Shown in pieces: positions 54,990 through 63,794 of a DNA stretch of 64,000 nucleotides. The notes under the pieces were generated by a model, which made no database searches, was not told the origin of the DNA, and was given only the letters and a program-made list of their open reading frames with translations. How positions within the stretch are numbered: the stretch's first letter is position 1; every line of letters begins with the position of its first letter. Source of the stretch: Agrobacterium salinitolerans. Lineage in GTDB: Bacteria > Pseudomonadota > Alphaproteobacteria > Rhizobiales > Rhizobiaceae. Where the stretch lies: positions 248,001-312,000 of the forward strand of contig NZ_MRDH01000037.1 of NCBI RefSeq assembly GCF_002008225.1, in the 5' to 3' direction. Position numbers and translations under genes: made by a program.

Positions 54990-55658
54990 TCATTTTCCAG
55001 TAGCCGCGGTCACCAGCGCCTCGGCGTCTTCACTGTCCCACGCCGCCGGGCCGTTCATGGCCGCGAGCAGACAACCGTTTTCATCCAGCAGCAGGGTTGC
55101 CGGCAGGCCGAAAGCAAGACCTTCCTTTTTCAGAACGTTGAAGACGCCCATGGAGCTGTCGCGGTAGTGCTTCAGAGCATCGATCTTGTATTCATCCATA
55201 AAAGCTTTCGGTTTTTCATCCGCGCCAGTATCGATGTTGACGGCAACGACCTCGAAATTCTCGCCGCCCTTTTCCTTCTCCAGCGCGTTCAGCGCCGGCA
55301 TCTCTTCGCGGCAGGGCACACACCACGTGGCCCAGAGATTGAGAAGAACCGCCTTGCCCTTGAGATCGGCAAGCGTCATGTCTTGTGACTGCGGCCCCTT
55401 GAAGGACAGCGGAATGATGCGCGGCCTGTCCGCCGCCGACATGGCCGCGACCTGCCCTTTCAGAAACGGTTTCAGCGAGGCGATGCGGTTTGCCGCACCC
55501 TCACATAAACCGCCGTCTGCCACCGCTGCCCCTTGAACCGGGCTCTCAGACCCAATATGCCTGAACCAGACCGCGCCAGCACCGGCGAGCACACCGGCCA
55601 CGGCAGCAATTGCAACCAATTTGGCGGAAGGAAGCCTGAACGGCGTTTTTTCTGTCAT
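54990..55658 (-). CDS. tlpA: Membrane-anchored thiol:disulfide interchange protein
   Basis: A 222-residue protein; the ATG at 55658 follows GGAG. It has one N-terminal membrane anchor ([19 protein letters not shown]) and a periplasmic thioredoxin fold with active site WCVPC (C113, C116) and a cis-proline in GLPATLL. An extra cysteine pair (C52 and C214-type position in NGCLLA) fits the TlpA subfamily. It reduces disulfides for cytochrome oxidase or cytochrome c maturation. It is divergent from argH with 22 bp between start codons. Confidence 0.93.
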   Translation of the reverse strand: MTEKTPFRLPSAKLVAIAAVAGVLAGAGAVWFRHIGSESPVQGAAVADGGLCEGAANRIASLKPFLKGQVAAMSAADRPRIIPLSFKGPQSQDMTLADLKGKAVLLNLWATWCVPCREEMPALNALEKEKGGENFEVVAVNIDTGADEKPKAFMDEYKIDALKHYRDSSMGVFNVLKKEGLAFGLPATLLLDENGCLLAAMNGPAAWDSEDAEALVTAATGK

Positions 55659-55680
55659 CGAATACTCCAGGGCACTTAAC

Positions 55681-57081
55681 ATGGCTGACGGCACAGATCA
55701 GAAATCCTCCAACCAGATGTGGGGCGGGCGTTTCGCTTCCGGGCCATCTGCCATCATGGAAGAGATAAATGCCTCCATCGGCTTCGACAAGAAGCTTTAC
55801 GCCCAGGATATCCGCGGCTCTATGGCGCATGCCACCATGCTGGCATCTAAAGGCATTATTTCGCCTGAAGATAAAGACAAGATCATCGAGGGTCTGAACA
55901 CGATCCTGTCAGAGATCGAAGCCGGCACCTTCGAATTTTCGCGCAAACTCGAAGATATTCACATGAATATCGAAGCGCGCCTTGCGACCCTCATCGGCAC
56001 AGCGGCTGGTCGCCTGCACACCGCCCGCTCGCGCAACGACCAGGTGGCGCTCGATTTCCGCCTGTGGGTCAAGGAAGAACTGCAGAAGACGGAAGGGATG
56101 CTGACCGCCCTCATCGCCGCCTTCCTCGACCGCGCCGAAGAAAATGCCGATACCGTGATGCCGGGCTTCACACATCTGCAGACGGCGCAGCCGGTGACCT
56201 TCGGCCATCATTGCATGGCCTATGTGGAAATGTTCGGCCGTGACCGCGCCCGCGTGCGCCACGCCATCGAGCATCTGGACGAAAGCCCGATCGGCGCAGC
56301 CGCCCTTGCCGGCACCGGCTATCCCATCGACCGCCACATGACGGCAAGGGCTCTTGGTTTCCGCGAACCGACCCGCAACTCAATCGACACCGTCTCCGAT
56401 CGCGATTTCGCGCTGGAATTCCTGTCCATCGCTTCTATCTGTGCCACGCACCTGTCGCGTCTCGCCGAAGAGATCGTCATCTGGTCGACGCCGCAATTCG
56501 GCTTCATCCGCCTGTCGGACGCCTTTTCCACCGGCTCGTCGATCATGCCGCAGAAGAAAAACCCCGACGCCGCCGAACTGGTGCGCGCCAAGACCGGCCG
56601 CATCAACGGCTCGCTGATCGCCCTTCTGACAGTGATGAAGGGCCTGCCGCTCGCCTATTCCAAGGACATGCAGGAAGACAAGGAACAGGTTTTCGATGCC
56701 GCCGAAAGCCTGGAACTGGCGATTGCCGCCATGACCGGCATGATCCGCGACCTTGAAGTGCGCAAGGATCGTATGCGTGCCGCCGCCGGTTCGGGTTATT
56801 CCACCGCCACCGATCTTGCCGACTGGCTGGTGCGCGAAGCGGGCCTGCCCTTCCGCGATGCCCACCATGTGACCGGCAATGCCGTGGCACTGGCGGAGAA
56901 AAAGGGCTGCGATCTCGCCGATCTTTCGCTGGAAGAATTGCAGGCCATCCACCCCGGCATCACCAAGGGTGTTTTCGACGTTCTGTCCGTAGAAGCATCG
57001 GTCGCCAGCCGCACGAGTTTCGGCGGCACGGCCCCTTCGGAGGTGCGCAAGCAGATCGCCTGGTGGCGTGAACGCAACTGA
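55681..57081 (+). CDS. argH: Argininosuccinate lyase
   Basis: A 466-residue protein of the fumarase/aspartase superfamily. It has [24 protein letters not shown] at the N-terminus (in sections), [16 protein letters not shown], the TGYPIDR block and the signature [12 protein letters not shown] near residue 285 with the catalytic serine. It splits argininosuccinate into arginine and fumarate in the cytoplasm. A terminator follows 30 bp after the stop codon. The start codons of argH and divergent tlpA are very close, so their promoters must overlap the other gene. Confidence 0.97.
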   Translation: MADGTDQKSSNQMWGGRFASGPSAIMEEINASIGFDKKLYAQDIRGSMAHATMLASKGIISPEDKDKIIEGLNTILSEIEAGTFEFSRKLEDIHMNIEARLATLIGTAAGRLHTARSRNDQVALDFRLWVKEELQKTEGMLTALIAAFLDRAEENADTVMPGFTHLQTAQPVTFGHHCMAYVEMFGRDRARVRHAIEHLDESPIGAAALAGTGYPIDRHMTARALGFREPTRNSIDTVSDRDFALEFLSIASICATHLSRLAEEIVIWSTPQFGFIRLSDAFSTGSSIMPQKKNPDAAELVRAKTGRINGSLIALLTVMKGLPLAYSKDMQEDKEQVFDAAESLELAIAAMTGMIRDLEVRKDRMRAAAGSGYSTATDLADWLVREAGLPFRDAHHVTGNAVALAEKKGCDLADLSLEELQAIHPGITKGVFDVLSVEASVASRTSFGGTAPSEVRKQIAWWRERN

Positions 57082-57110
57082 TAAATTCGCGTTACAATGC
57101 GATCACAAGA

Positions 57111-57137
57111 AACAGGGTGCACAAGCGCCCTGTTTTT
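57111..57137 (+). terminator. Intrinsic terminator after argH
   Basis: AACAGGGTGC and GCGCCCTGTT pair (one G-T wobble) around a 4-nt ACAA loop and are followed by TTT. It separates argH from the small lipoprotein gene. Confidence 0.8.
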
Positions 57138-57175
57138 CGTTATCAGAGAGGCACATATTTCCTTTGGACAGGCCC

Positions 57176-57379
57176 ATGCTTTCAAAAACCGCGCGCAAAC
57201 TCATCGTTCCCATCGGCATGACGCTCGCCGTCAGCCTTGCTCTTTCCGCCTGCGGGCGTAAGGGCGATATCGATCCGCCGAGCACGCCGGTCGAAATGCG
57301 CAACAAACGCGCCGCCGATGGAAGCGAACCGAAGCCGGCGACGGCTGAGCGTCCGTTCATTCTCGACAAGCTTCTCTGA
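57176..57379 (+). CDS. lptM: Small LptM-like outer-membrane lipoprotein
   Basis: 67 residues from the ATG at 57176. It has a lipoprotein signal peptide ending in the lipobox LSAC (LALSACGRKGDIDPP). The CGRKGDxxPP sequence right after the acylated cysteine is the mark of YifL/LptM proteins, which help LptD mature in enterobacteria. It is 13 bp before lysA, the classical yifL-type gene neighbour, so the two are likely co-transcribed. Confidence 0.85.
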   Translation: MLSKTARKLIVPIGMTLAVSLALSACGRKGDIDPPSTPVEMRNKRAADGSEPKPATAERPFILDKLL

Positions 57380-57392
57380 CGGGTAAAAAGCC

Positions 57393-58661
57393 GTGAACCA
57401 TTTTGGCTATATCGACGGCGTGCTGCACGCCGAAAACGTGCCCGTGTCCGAGATCGCCAAGGCGGTCGGCACGCCCTTCTACGTCTATTCCACGGCAACG
57501 CTGGAACGCCACTACAAGGTGTTCGCAGGCGCTTTCGCGGATGTGGACGCCATGGTTTGTTACGCCATGAAGGCCAATTCCAATCAGGCGGTGCTGAAAA
57601 CGCTTGCAAAGCTCGGCGCCGGCATCGACGTCGTCTCCGGCGGCGAATTGCGCCGCGCACTTGCAGCCGGCGTGCCGGCAAGCCGCATCATGTTCTCCGG
57701 CGTCGGCAAGACGGTGGCGGAAATGGATTATGCGCTGGAAGCCGGCATCTATTGCTTCAACATCGAATCCGAGCCGGAACTGGAAGTCCTCAACCTGCGC
57801 GCCGTCAAGGCCGGCAAACGGGCGCATGTCTCCTTCCGTATCAATCCGGATGTGGATGCCCGCACCCACGCCAAGATTTCCACCGGCAAGAAGGAAAACA
57901 AGTTCGGCATTTCCTATGAACGCGCCCGCGCGGTTTATGCCCATGCCGCCACCCTGCCCGGCATCGAAGTGACCGGCATCGACATGCATATCGGCAGCCA
58001 GATCACCGAATTGCAGCCTTTCGAGGACGCCTTCCGGCTGCTGCGCGAACTCGTCGAGGCGCTGCGCGGCGATGGCCACACGATCAGCCATGTCGATATT
58101 GGCGGCGGTCTCGGCATTCCCTATCGCGATGACAACAACCCGCCGCCACTGCCGGATGCCTATGCGCATATCGTCAAGAATGAGCTGAAGAGCCTCAACT
58201 GCAAGATCGTGACCGAGCCGGGCCGCCTGATCGTCGGCAATGCCGGCATTCTGGTGACGGAAGTGATCTATGTGAAGGACGGCGGCGAAAAGACCTTCGT
58301 GATCGTTGACGGCGCCATGAACGACCTTATCCGCCCGACGCTCTACGAGGCATATCACGGCATCCGCCCGGTGGTGCAGCCGGCCGAAAACACACCGCGC
58401 ATCAAGGCCGATATTGTCGGCCCGGTCTGCGAGACCGGCGATTATCTGGCGCTCGACCGCGAGATGGCGGCACCGCAGCCGGGTGATCTGATTGCCGTCA
58501 GCTCCGCCGGCGCTTATGGCGCGGTGCAGGCCGGCACCTATAATTCCCGCCTGCTGGTGCCGGAAGTGCTGGTGAAGGACGACAAATTCCACGTGATCCG
58601 TCCGCGCGGCACCTATGAAGAGTTGATCGCGCTCGATTCCGTACCCGCCTGGCTCGATTGA
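57393..58661 (+). CDS. lysA: Diaminopimelate decarboxylase
   Basis: A 422-residue PLP enzyme starting with GTG at 57393 (MNHFGYIDGVLHAENVPV). The alanine-racemase-like barrel has the PLP lysine in CYAMKANSN (K60), HIGSQITEL, and GGGLGIPY. The second domain contains GPVCETGDYLA with the cysteine from the partner active site. It makes lysine from meso-diaminopimelate. A 7-bp stem (CGAGGGC/GCCCTCG at 58722-58741) beyond the stop could be a weak terminator. Confidence 0.96.
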   Translation: MNHFGYIDGVLHAENVPVSEIAKAVGTPFYVYSTATLERHYKVFAGAFADVDAMVCYAMKANSNQAVLKTLAKLGAGIDVVSGGELRRALAAGVPASRIMFSGVGKTVAEMDYALEAGIYCFNIESEPELEVLNLRAVKAGKRAHVSFRINPDVDARTHAKISTGKKENKFGISYERARAVYAHAATLPGIEVTGIDMHIGSQITELQPFEDAFRLLRELVEALRGDGHTISHVDIGGGLGIPYRDDNNPPPLPDAYAHIVKNELKSLNCKIVTEPGRLIVGNAGILVTEVIYVKDGGEKTFVIVDGAMNDLIRPTLYEAYHGIRPVVQPAENTPRIKADIVGPVCETGDYLALDREMAAPQPGDLIAVSSAGAYGAVQAGTYNSRLLVPEVLVKDDKFHVIRPRGTYEELIALDSVPAWLD

Positions 58662-58839
58662 GCTCGCCCGTATCACCGGTTTGCCGATCACAATCAAGCG
58701 AAGCTGCCTAAAAAATGGGGGCGAGGGCTTGGGCGCCCTCGTCTTCGCCACAAAGAATGTTATCCTTGCCCCCGTGATACAAACAGCTCGCCGTTCCGGG
58801 AATGGCGTTCGACGTGGCCAGAACCGGGAGAACGGATTG

Positions 58840-61539
58840 ATGACCACAGCCGGAGAGGACAAGACTGGCGGAAAGCGCGCGACTGGTGCGTTTGCGCAGC
58901 GGCCGGACCTTGCCCGCCGGGTCGTCGCCAAGCGCTTCTTCGCAAAAATCGTGCTGCTCTCGGAGAAAATTGCGCCGAAAACGCTGTGGCCACTTTCCAT
59001 CGCCGCCGTGTTTCTAGCCCTTGCCTGGTTCGGCCTCTACCGGCATATGCCGGATTTCCTGCGGCTCGGCGTCGTTTTCGTGCTGGTTTTCAGTTTCATC
59101 GCCACGCTTTTACCGATCCTTCGGCTGAAATGGCCGACGGATCATGAAGCCTCGCGCCTGCTTGAAGACCGCAACGGTCTCGCGCACCAGCCGGTTGGCG
59201 TGCAGGAGGACGAGCCCGCCTTCGATACGCCCTTTTCCCGAACGCTGTGGAAAGAACACCAGATCCGCATGGCGGAGCGCATTGCCGCTCTGAATGCCGG
59301 CCTGCCGAAACCCGATATCGCCCGTTATGACCGTCTGGCGCTGCGCGCCATTCCCGCCCTTCTTCTGGCCGCCGCCTTCGGTTTTTCCTATTCCAACGGC
59401 GCGGGCACGATTGCGGATGCCTTCCGTAGCCGACCGGCCGTCGGTCCGCTCAATCCCGATATTCGTCTCGACGCGTGGGTCACGCCGCCATCCTATACCG
59501 GTCGCGCGCCGATTTTCCTGACAGGACGTGACGCAACCAACCGTGACGCGGTTTCCGTGCCGCAATCCTCCAAGCTGACGATCCGCATGACCGGCGGCGA
59601 TGGCGGCGAGGAAGTGACTTTCGAGCCTGAAATGGCAGGCGCGCTGCAAAAGCTTGCGCCGGAAACGGCGCGTGTCGACAGCGCAAGCGGCGATATCGCC
59701 GTTCAGACGCCGGTTCGTTCGGCGGATCAGCCCGTCGCGCCGCGCACCTTCACCATGGATGTTACCGAAAGCGGCATGATCACCGCCAATGGCGAACAAT
59801 GGGTGTTCAACGTCATCGCCGACCAGCCGCCCAGCATCGCCTTCGACAACATGCCGCGCCGGGCCGTTAACGGCGCGCTGGAAGTGGGCTTTACCGCCAA
59901 GGACGATTATGGGCTGAAGGAAGCCCACGCCATCATCGAACCTGTGGGCGTTGCGGAAGGTGCAAGCGCGCTTTACCCGCCGCCGGAATTCAAGCTCGAT
60001 CTGCCGCGGCAGAACAATCGCGAGATCAAGGGCCTGACCAGCCGCAACCTGACCGAACATCCGATGGCGGGAAAGCGCGTGCGCATCACACTGGTGGCGA
60101 CGGACGGTGCCGGCCAGACGGGTCGTAGCCCCGCGCATGAAATGGTGCTGCCGGGCCGCAATTTCTCCGAACCGCTGGCCGCTTCCATTGCCGAGCAGCG
60201 GCAGATATTCTCGCTCGATACGCGCCAGATGCCGAAAGCTATCGCCTATAACGAGGCGGTGGGCCTGCGCCCGGAAGAGACCATTCCCAACACCACCCAT
60301 TATCTCCTGCTGCAATCGGCCCAGACCCGCATGCGGCTCGCCTATAATGAGGAGATGCTGAAGGACACGGCCGATTATCTCTGGGAAATCGCGCTCGGTA
60401 TCGAGGACGGCGATCTTTCGCAAGCCGAAAGACGCCTGCGCGATGCGCAGAATGCGCTTTCCGAAGCGCTTCAGCGCAATGCTTCCGACGAGGAAATCGC
60501 CAGGTTGATGCAGGAACTGCGCGAGGCGATGCAGCAGTTCATGAGCGAGCTTGCCCAGCGCATGCAGAATGCGCCGCAGGCCAACATGAACAGCCAAGCG
60601 CAGAATGTGCTGCGCCAGCGCGATCTGGAAAACATGATGAACCAGATCGAGAACCTCGCCCGTTCCGGCAACCGCGACGCGGCGCAGGAAATGCTCTCGC
60701 AGCTGCAGCGCATGATGAACAATCTGCAGGCGGGCCGCCCGCAGCGTCAGGGCCAGCAGGGGCAGCAGCAGAGCAGCAAGATGCGCCAGCAGATCGACAA
60801 GCTGGGCGAAATCCTGCAGCAGCAGCAGAAATTGATGGACGAGACCTTCAAGCTGGATCAGGCGCTGCGCGACCGCATGCAGCGCGGCGACCCGCAACAG
60901 GGCGGCGAAGGCGAAAACGACCAGCAGATGGGCGAAAACGGCCAGCAGCCGCAGCAGGGTCAGCAAGGCGAACAGGGTCAAAATGGTCAGCAGGGCGGAC
61001 AACAGCCGAGCGACCAGATGACCGCTGAACAGCTACGCGAGGCGCTGAAAAACCTGCGGGCGCAGCAGGATGCGCTCGGCAAGCAGCTCGGCGAATTGCA
61101 GCAGGGGCTGCGCGATCTCGGTATGGAACCGGGCGAGAACTTCGGCAAGGCGCAGCAGGAAATGCAAGGCGCCGGCGAGGCGCTGGGCAAGGGCCAGGGC
61201 GAACAAGCTGTCGAAGGTCAGGGCAATGCGCTGAATGCGCTGCGCCAGGGCGCACAGGACATGATGGGCCAGATCATGCAGGCCATGCGCCAGCAGGGCC
61301 AGCAGCCGGGGCAAGGTCAGGAGGGCATGGCAGGCCAGGGCGGTCAGAACGGCCGCGACCCGCTCGGCCGCCCGCGCAGCACCACCGGCCCGGATTTCGG
61401 CGACCAGGTGAAGGTGCCGGACGAAATCGACGTGCAGCGCGCCCGCGAAATCCTCGAGGCGATCCGCGAAAAACTCGGCAACAACCCGCCCGGTGAAATC
61501 GAGCGGCGGTATCTGGAGCGGTTGCTGGATATACGGTGA
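58840..61539 (+). CDS. TIGR02302-type large membrane protein (DUF4175)
   Basis: An 899-residue protein; the ATG at 58840 follows GGGAG. It has two N-terminal hydrophobic segments (LWPLSIAAVFLALAWFGLY and LGVVFVLVFSFIATLLPIL) and a third near residue 165. A long periplasmic part follows. From about residue 530 it is a helical Gln/Glu-rich region, with strongly Gln-Gly-rich low-complexity tracts near 680-720 and 760-860, and a short conserved C-terminus (VPDEIDVQRAREILEAIREKLG). The family is alphaproteobacterial, of unknown function. Confidence 0.9.
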   Translation: MTTAGEDKTGGKRATGAFAQRPDLARRVVAKRFFAKIVLLSEKIAPKTLWPLSIAAVFLALAWFGLYRHMPDFLRLGVVFVLVFSFIATLLPILRLKWPTDHEASRLLEDRNGLAHQPVGVQEDEPAFDTPFSRTLWKEHQIRMAERIAALNAGLPKPDIARYDRLALRAIPALLLAAAFGFSYSNGAGTIADAFRSRPAVGPLNPDIRLDAWVTPPSYTGRAPIFLTGRDATNRDAVSVPQSSKLTIRMTGGDGGEEVTFEPEMAGALQKLAPETARVDSASGDIAVQTPVRSADQPVAPRTFTMDVTESGMITANGEQWVFNVIADQPPSIAFDNMPRRAVNGALEVGFTAKDDYGLKEAHAIIEPVGVAEGASALYPPPEFKLDLPRQNNREIKGLTSRNLTEHPMAGKRVRITLVATDGAGQTGRSPAHEMVLPGRNFSEPLAASIAEQRQIFSLDTRQMPKAIAYNEAVGLRPEETIPNTTHYLLLQSAQTRMRLAYNEEMLKDTADYLWEIALGIEDGDLSQAERRLRDAQNALSEALQRNASDEEIARLMQELREAMQQFMSELAQRMQNAPQANMNSQAQNVLRQRDLENMMNQIENLARSGNRDAAQEMLSQLQRMMNNLQAGRPQRQGQQGQQQSSKMRQQIDKLGEILQQQQKLMDETFKLDQALRDRMQRGDPQQGGEGENDQQMGENGQQPQQGQQGEQGQNGQQGGQQPSDQMTAEQLREALKNLRAQQDALGKQLGELQQGLRDLGMEPGENFGKAQQEMQGAGEALGKGQGEQAVEGQGNALNALRQGAQDMMGQIMQAMRQQGQQPGQGQEGMAGQGGQNGRDPLGRPRSTTGPDFGDQVKVPDEIDVQRAREILEAIREKLGNNPPGEIERRYLERLLDIR

Positions 61540-61640
61540 GGATCAGAAGCCATTCACGGCGATCCAGCCCGCCACTTTAATTTCGTGACTTTCCGGAAAA
61601 GCAGGCCGCGGCGAAAGCTACTAGGCGGGTCGCGAAACAC

Positions 61641-61735
61641 TTTGACGTCATCCTCGGCCTTGTGCCGAGGATCTGTCAACCTCCCACGAAACCGATACGT
61701 AGCAGATGCTCGGGACAGGCCCGAGCATGACGAGG
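61641..61735. repeat. Two-hairpin palindromic intergenic element
   Basis: Two perfect 9-bp stems lie in one 95-bp block: ATCCTCGGC/GCCGAGGAT with a 5-nt loop (61650-61672) and ATGCTCGGG/CCCGAGCAT with a 5-nt loop (61706-61728). The ends TGACGTCAT and ATGACG face each other. The style matches common alphaproteobacterial repeated palindromes with the TCCTCGGG core. Confidence 0.65.
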
Positions 61736-61756
61736 AGAGAGTTGACAACTCCGCAA

Positions 61757-61782
61757 CAAAAAAGGCGACCCATGGGGCCGCC
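61757..61782 (-). terminator. Intrinsic terminator after cpdR
   Basis: On the minus strand GGCGGCCC and GGGTCGCC form a stem with one mismatch around a short CAT loop, followed by six T residues. It lies 28 bp after the cpdR stop codon. Confidence 0.8.
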
Positions 61783-61809
61783 TTCCTCAAATCTGTATGA
61801 TCTTATCAC

Positions 61810-62169
61810 TCACGCCGCAAGCGCCCGCGCCACGGCCTTGCGAATATCCGGAAGCGCGAAGGGTTTGGAAACCACATCCACAATCTTCGTCGCCAGATCA
61901 TCAGCCCGTTCACGCTGCTCGGCATAACCCGTCATCAGCAAAATGCGCATGGCCGGGAAGCTTTCGGCGGCGCGGTGCGCCAGCTCGATGCCATCCATGA
62001 CCGGCATGCGGATATCCGAAAGAAGAAGATCGAAACTGGTTTCCTGGAGCTTCTCCAGCCCCTGCTCGCCATCCGCCGCCTCATAGGTCTCGTGACCGTC
62101 GAGACGCAGCGCGCGAGCGACGAAAGCCCGCAGTGCATCCTCGTCTTCGGTAATCAGAATCTTCGCCAT
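61810..62169 (-). CDS. cpdR: Single-domain response regulator CpdR
   Basis: A 119-residue receiver domain with no output domain. Acidic pocket E8-D9-E10-D11, phospho-acceptor D52 in LLLSDIRMPVMDG, T79-type threonine in LLMTGYAE and the conserved KPF are present. The C-terminus ends in ALAA, like CpdR. In alphaproteobacteria CpdR delivers ClpXP to the pole and so controls CtrA turnover; it is phosphorylated through the CckA-ChpT relay. The ATG at 62169 follows AGGAG. Confidence 0.93.
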   Translation of the reverse strand: MAKILITEDEDALRAFVARALRLDGHETYEAADGEQGLEKLQETSFDLLLSDIRMPVMDGIELAHRAAESFPAMRILLMTGYAEQRERADDLATKIVDVVSKPFALPDIRKAVARALAA

Positions 62170-62238
62170 TATTCATTGCTCCTGGGCATCATTTCCAGCC
62201 GTGAGCAACATCGCAGGCTCCTCTTTTCAAGAGGTAAA

Positions 62239-62259
62239 CACCCAGCCCTTGGCTGGGTG
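62239..62259 (-). terminator. Terminator between hpt and cpdR
   Basis: CACCCAGCC and GGCTGGGTG form a perfect 9-bp stem with a 3-nt loop, followed on the minus strand by TTTACC. The T-tract is short, so it may be leaky. Confidence 0.65.
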
Positions 62260-62310
62260 AATGGTTAATGAGGCGTCTCCGTGCTGTGCCGTTCCGGCAC
62301 GACGAAGTAC

Positions 62311-62853
62311 TCAGGCGTCGCCGGTCACGACGCCGACGAAGGGCAATTCGCGGAAGGCATAAGCCACGTCCATGCCGTAACCCACGACGAAATAATCAGG
62401 ACATTCGAAACCGACATAATCGGCCTCCAGATCTTCCTTGCGTTTCACTTTCTTGTCGAGAAGCACCGCGATGGTGACATTGCGCGCACCGCGCTCGTAA
62501 AGCAGTTCCTTGGCGAAACGCAGCGTGCGGCCGGATTCGAGAATATCGTCGATCAGGAGCACATCACGGTCCTTCACGTCGCTGTCGATATCCTTGACGA
62601 TCCTGACCCCTTGCGACACCGTGCCGGCGCCATAGCTCGACAGCGTGATGAACTCGACCTCAGGAGCGAGGCCGCTGTCATGCAGTGCGCGGATAAGATC
62701 GGCCGCGAAAATGAATGATCCCTTGAGCACGGCAATGACCAGTAAATCCTTGGTCGGGCCGCTGGCGATGTGCTTGGCCATGTCGCGATTGCGCTCGGCG
62801 ATCTGCTCGGCGCTATAAAGCGGCTCGATGTTTTTTCCACGGACGACGGGCAT
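62311..62853 (-). CDS. hpt: Hypoxanthine phosphoribosyltransferase
   Basis: A 180-residue protein; the ATG at 62853 follows AGGAG. PRPP-binding motif VLLIDDILESGRTL is present, along with VLKGSFIFAADL and the flexible-loop SSYGAGTVSQG. VGFECPDYFVVGYGMD marks the purine-binding end. It recycles hypoxanthine or guanine to nucleotides. The adjacent minus-strand membrane protein gene ends 68 bp upstream of its start. Confidence 0.95.
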   Translation of the reverse strand: MPVVRGKNIEPLYSAEQIAERNRDMAKHIASGPTKDLLVIAVLKGSFIFAADLIRALHDSGLAPEVEFITLSSYGAGTVSQGVRIVKDIDSDVKDRDVLLIDDILESGRTLRFAKELLYERGARNVTIAVLLDKKVKRKEDLEADYVGFECPDYFVVGYGMDVAYAFRELPFVGVVTGDA

Positions 62854-62921
62854 TCTTACTCCTGTGCTGCGCCTTGCCGATTTTACCTTTCAGTAAAAAT
62901 AGAAGACACGCGTTAGCACAG

Positions 62922-63599
62922 TCAGCGTTCAGACGCACCCGCCTCGACGAAGGAAAGCTTGATCTCAGGCGTTTTTCCACCGGGATGGCGCAACTTTGCC
63001 GAAAAACCGTGGCTGAAACCGGGCTGCATTTCCTTGACCGGCGGCTCGATGACCATGCTGGCTACCAGCTGCCCCTTGGCGGCGAAGAGATCGGCGCGCA
63101 GGGCAGGCACCTCTTCCAGATTGCCGCCATTGTTTTCCACGATGCCGTTGATGAGCAGGATATCCATGCCACCCGCTTCCTGCGGGGTTACGGTGACATG
63201 GGAAATGGCGAGAGGATTGACCGAGGCCGCGACAGCCGTCTTTTCCGGTACCACGACCGAGAGGCCGCCCGAACATACGAAGACAAAAATGGCGAGGCCG
63301 GCCACCAGTGCCGAATAGGCATCCGCCGACAGGCGAGACAATCTGCGATCCACCCAGCCGATGAAAGCGAGGCAAAGAATGGCGAGGGTAACGGGCGTTT
63401 TTTTCACCTGCCGGCGCGCTGCGCCTCGATTGTCGTTTCCGGGTTGCCGCGAACGGTTTTCCTTGATGGTGACAAATTCCGCGTCTACCACATCGCGGTC
63501 GGGATTTGCCGCCCGCGCCGTGCGGCGTACCGGCGTTTCCGGCATCAGGAGGTCGAAATCGAATGCCGCTTGCCGGCGAGATGAACGGAACATAGCCAT
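62922..63599 (-). CDS. Membrane protein with DUF3426-like C-terminal domain
   Basis: About 225 residues from ATG 63599 (AAGGA upstream; second ATG at 63593). A basic, disordered cytoplasmic N-terminus precedes one membrane segment (YSALVAGLAIFVFVCSGGL) and a periplasmic beta domain, GMDILLINGIVENNGGN, EVPALRADLFAAKGQLV and IEPPVKEMQPG, which resembles DUF3426. Relatives often start with an MJ0042 zinc-finger, but no Cys pairs are present here. It is divergent from ftsE. Confidence 0.75.
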   Translation of the reverse strand: MAMFRSSRRQAAFDFDLLMPETPVRRTARAANPDRDVVDAEFVTIKENRSRQPGNDNRGAARRQVKKTPVTLAILCLAFIGWVDRRLSRLSADAYSALVAGLAIFVFVCSGGLSVVVPEKTAVAASVNPLAISHVTVTPQEAGGMDILLINGIVENNGGNLEEVPALRADLFAAKGQLVASMVIEPPVKEMQPGFSHGFSAKLRHPGGKTPEIKLSFVEAGASER

Positions 63600-63794
63600 A
63601 GAATTCCTTGGGTGAGGTTTTCCGGCCCGCAAAACTGGGCATTGCAACGAATCCTGCCAAGTTTTAAATTTAATTGGTTAATGCTTCGCAAAAGCGGCTC
63701 GCACAGGCTGCCGGATCCGGGTTAAACCCCGACATCCGAACCCCACGAGCCAGCGGCTTGCGAACCACCACGAAACGAAGAGACTGGAAGTCCG

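Noticed and set aside
58722-58741. Possible terminator after lysA
   Set aside because: The 7-bp stem has no T-tract and lies in GC-rich sequence; too weak to list.
59110-61002. 630-codon minus-strand frame opposite the TIGR02302 gene
   Set aside because: Leu/His-rich product results from reading Gln-rich codons in reverse; no signal of a real gene.
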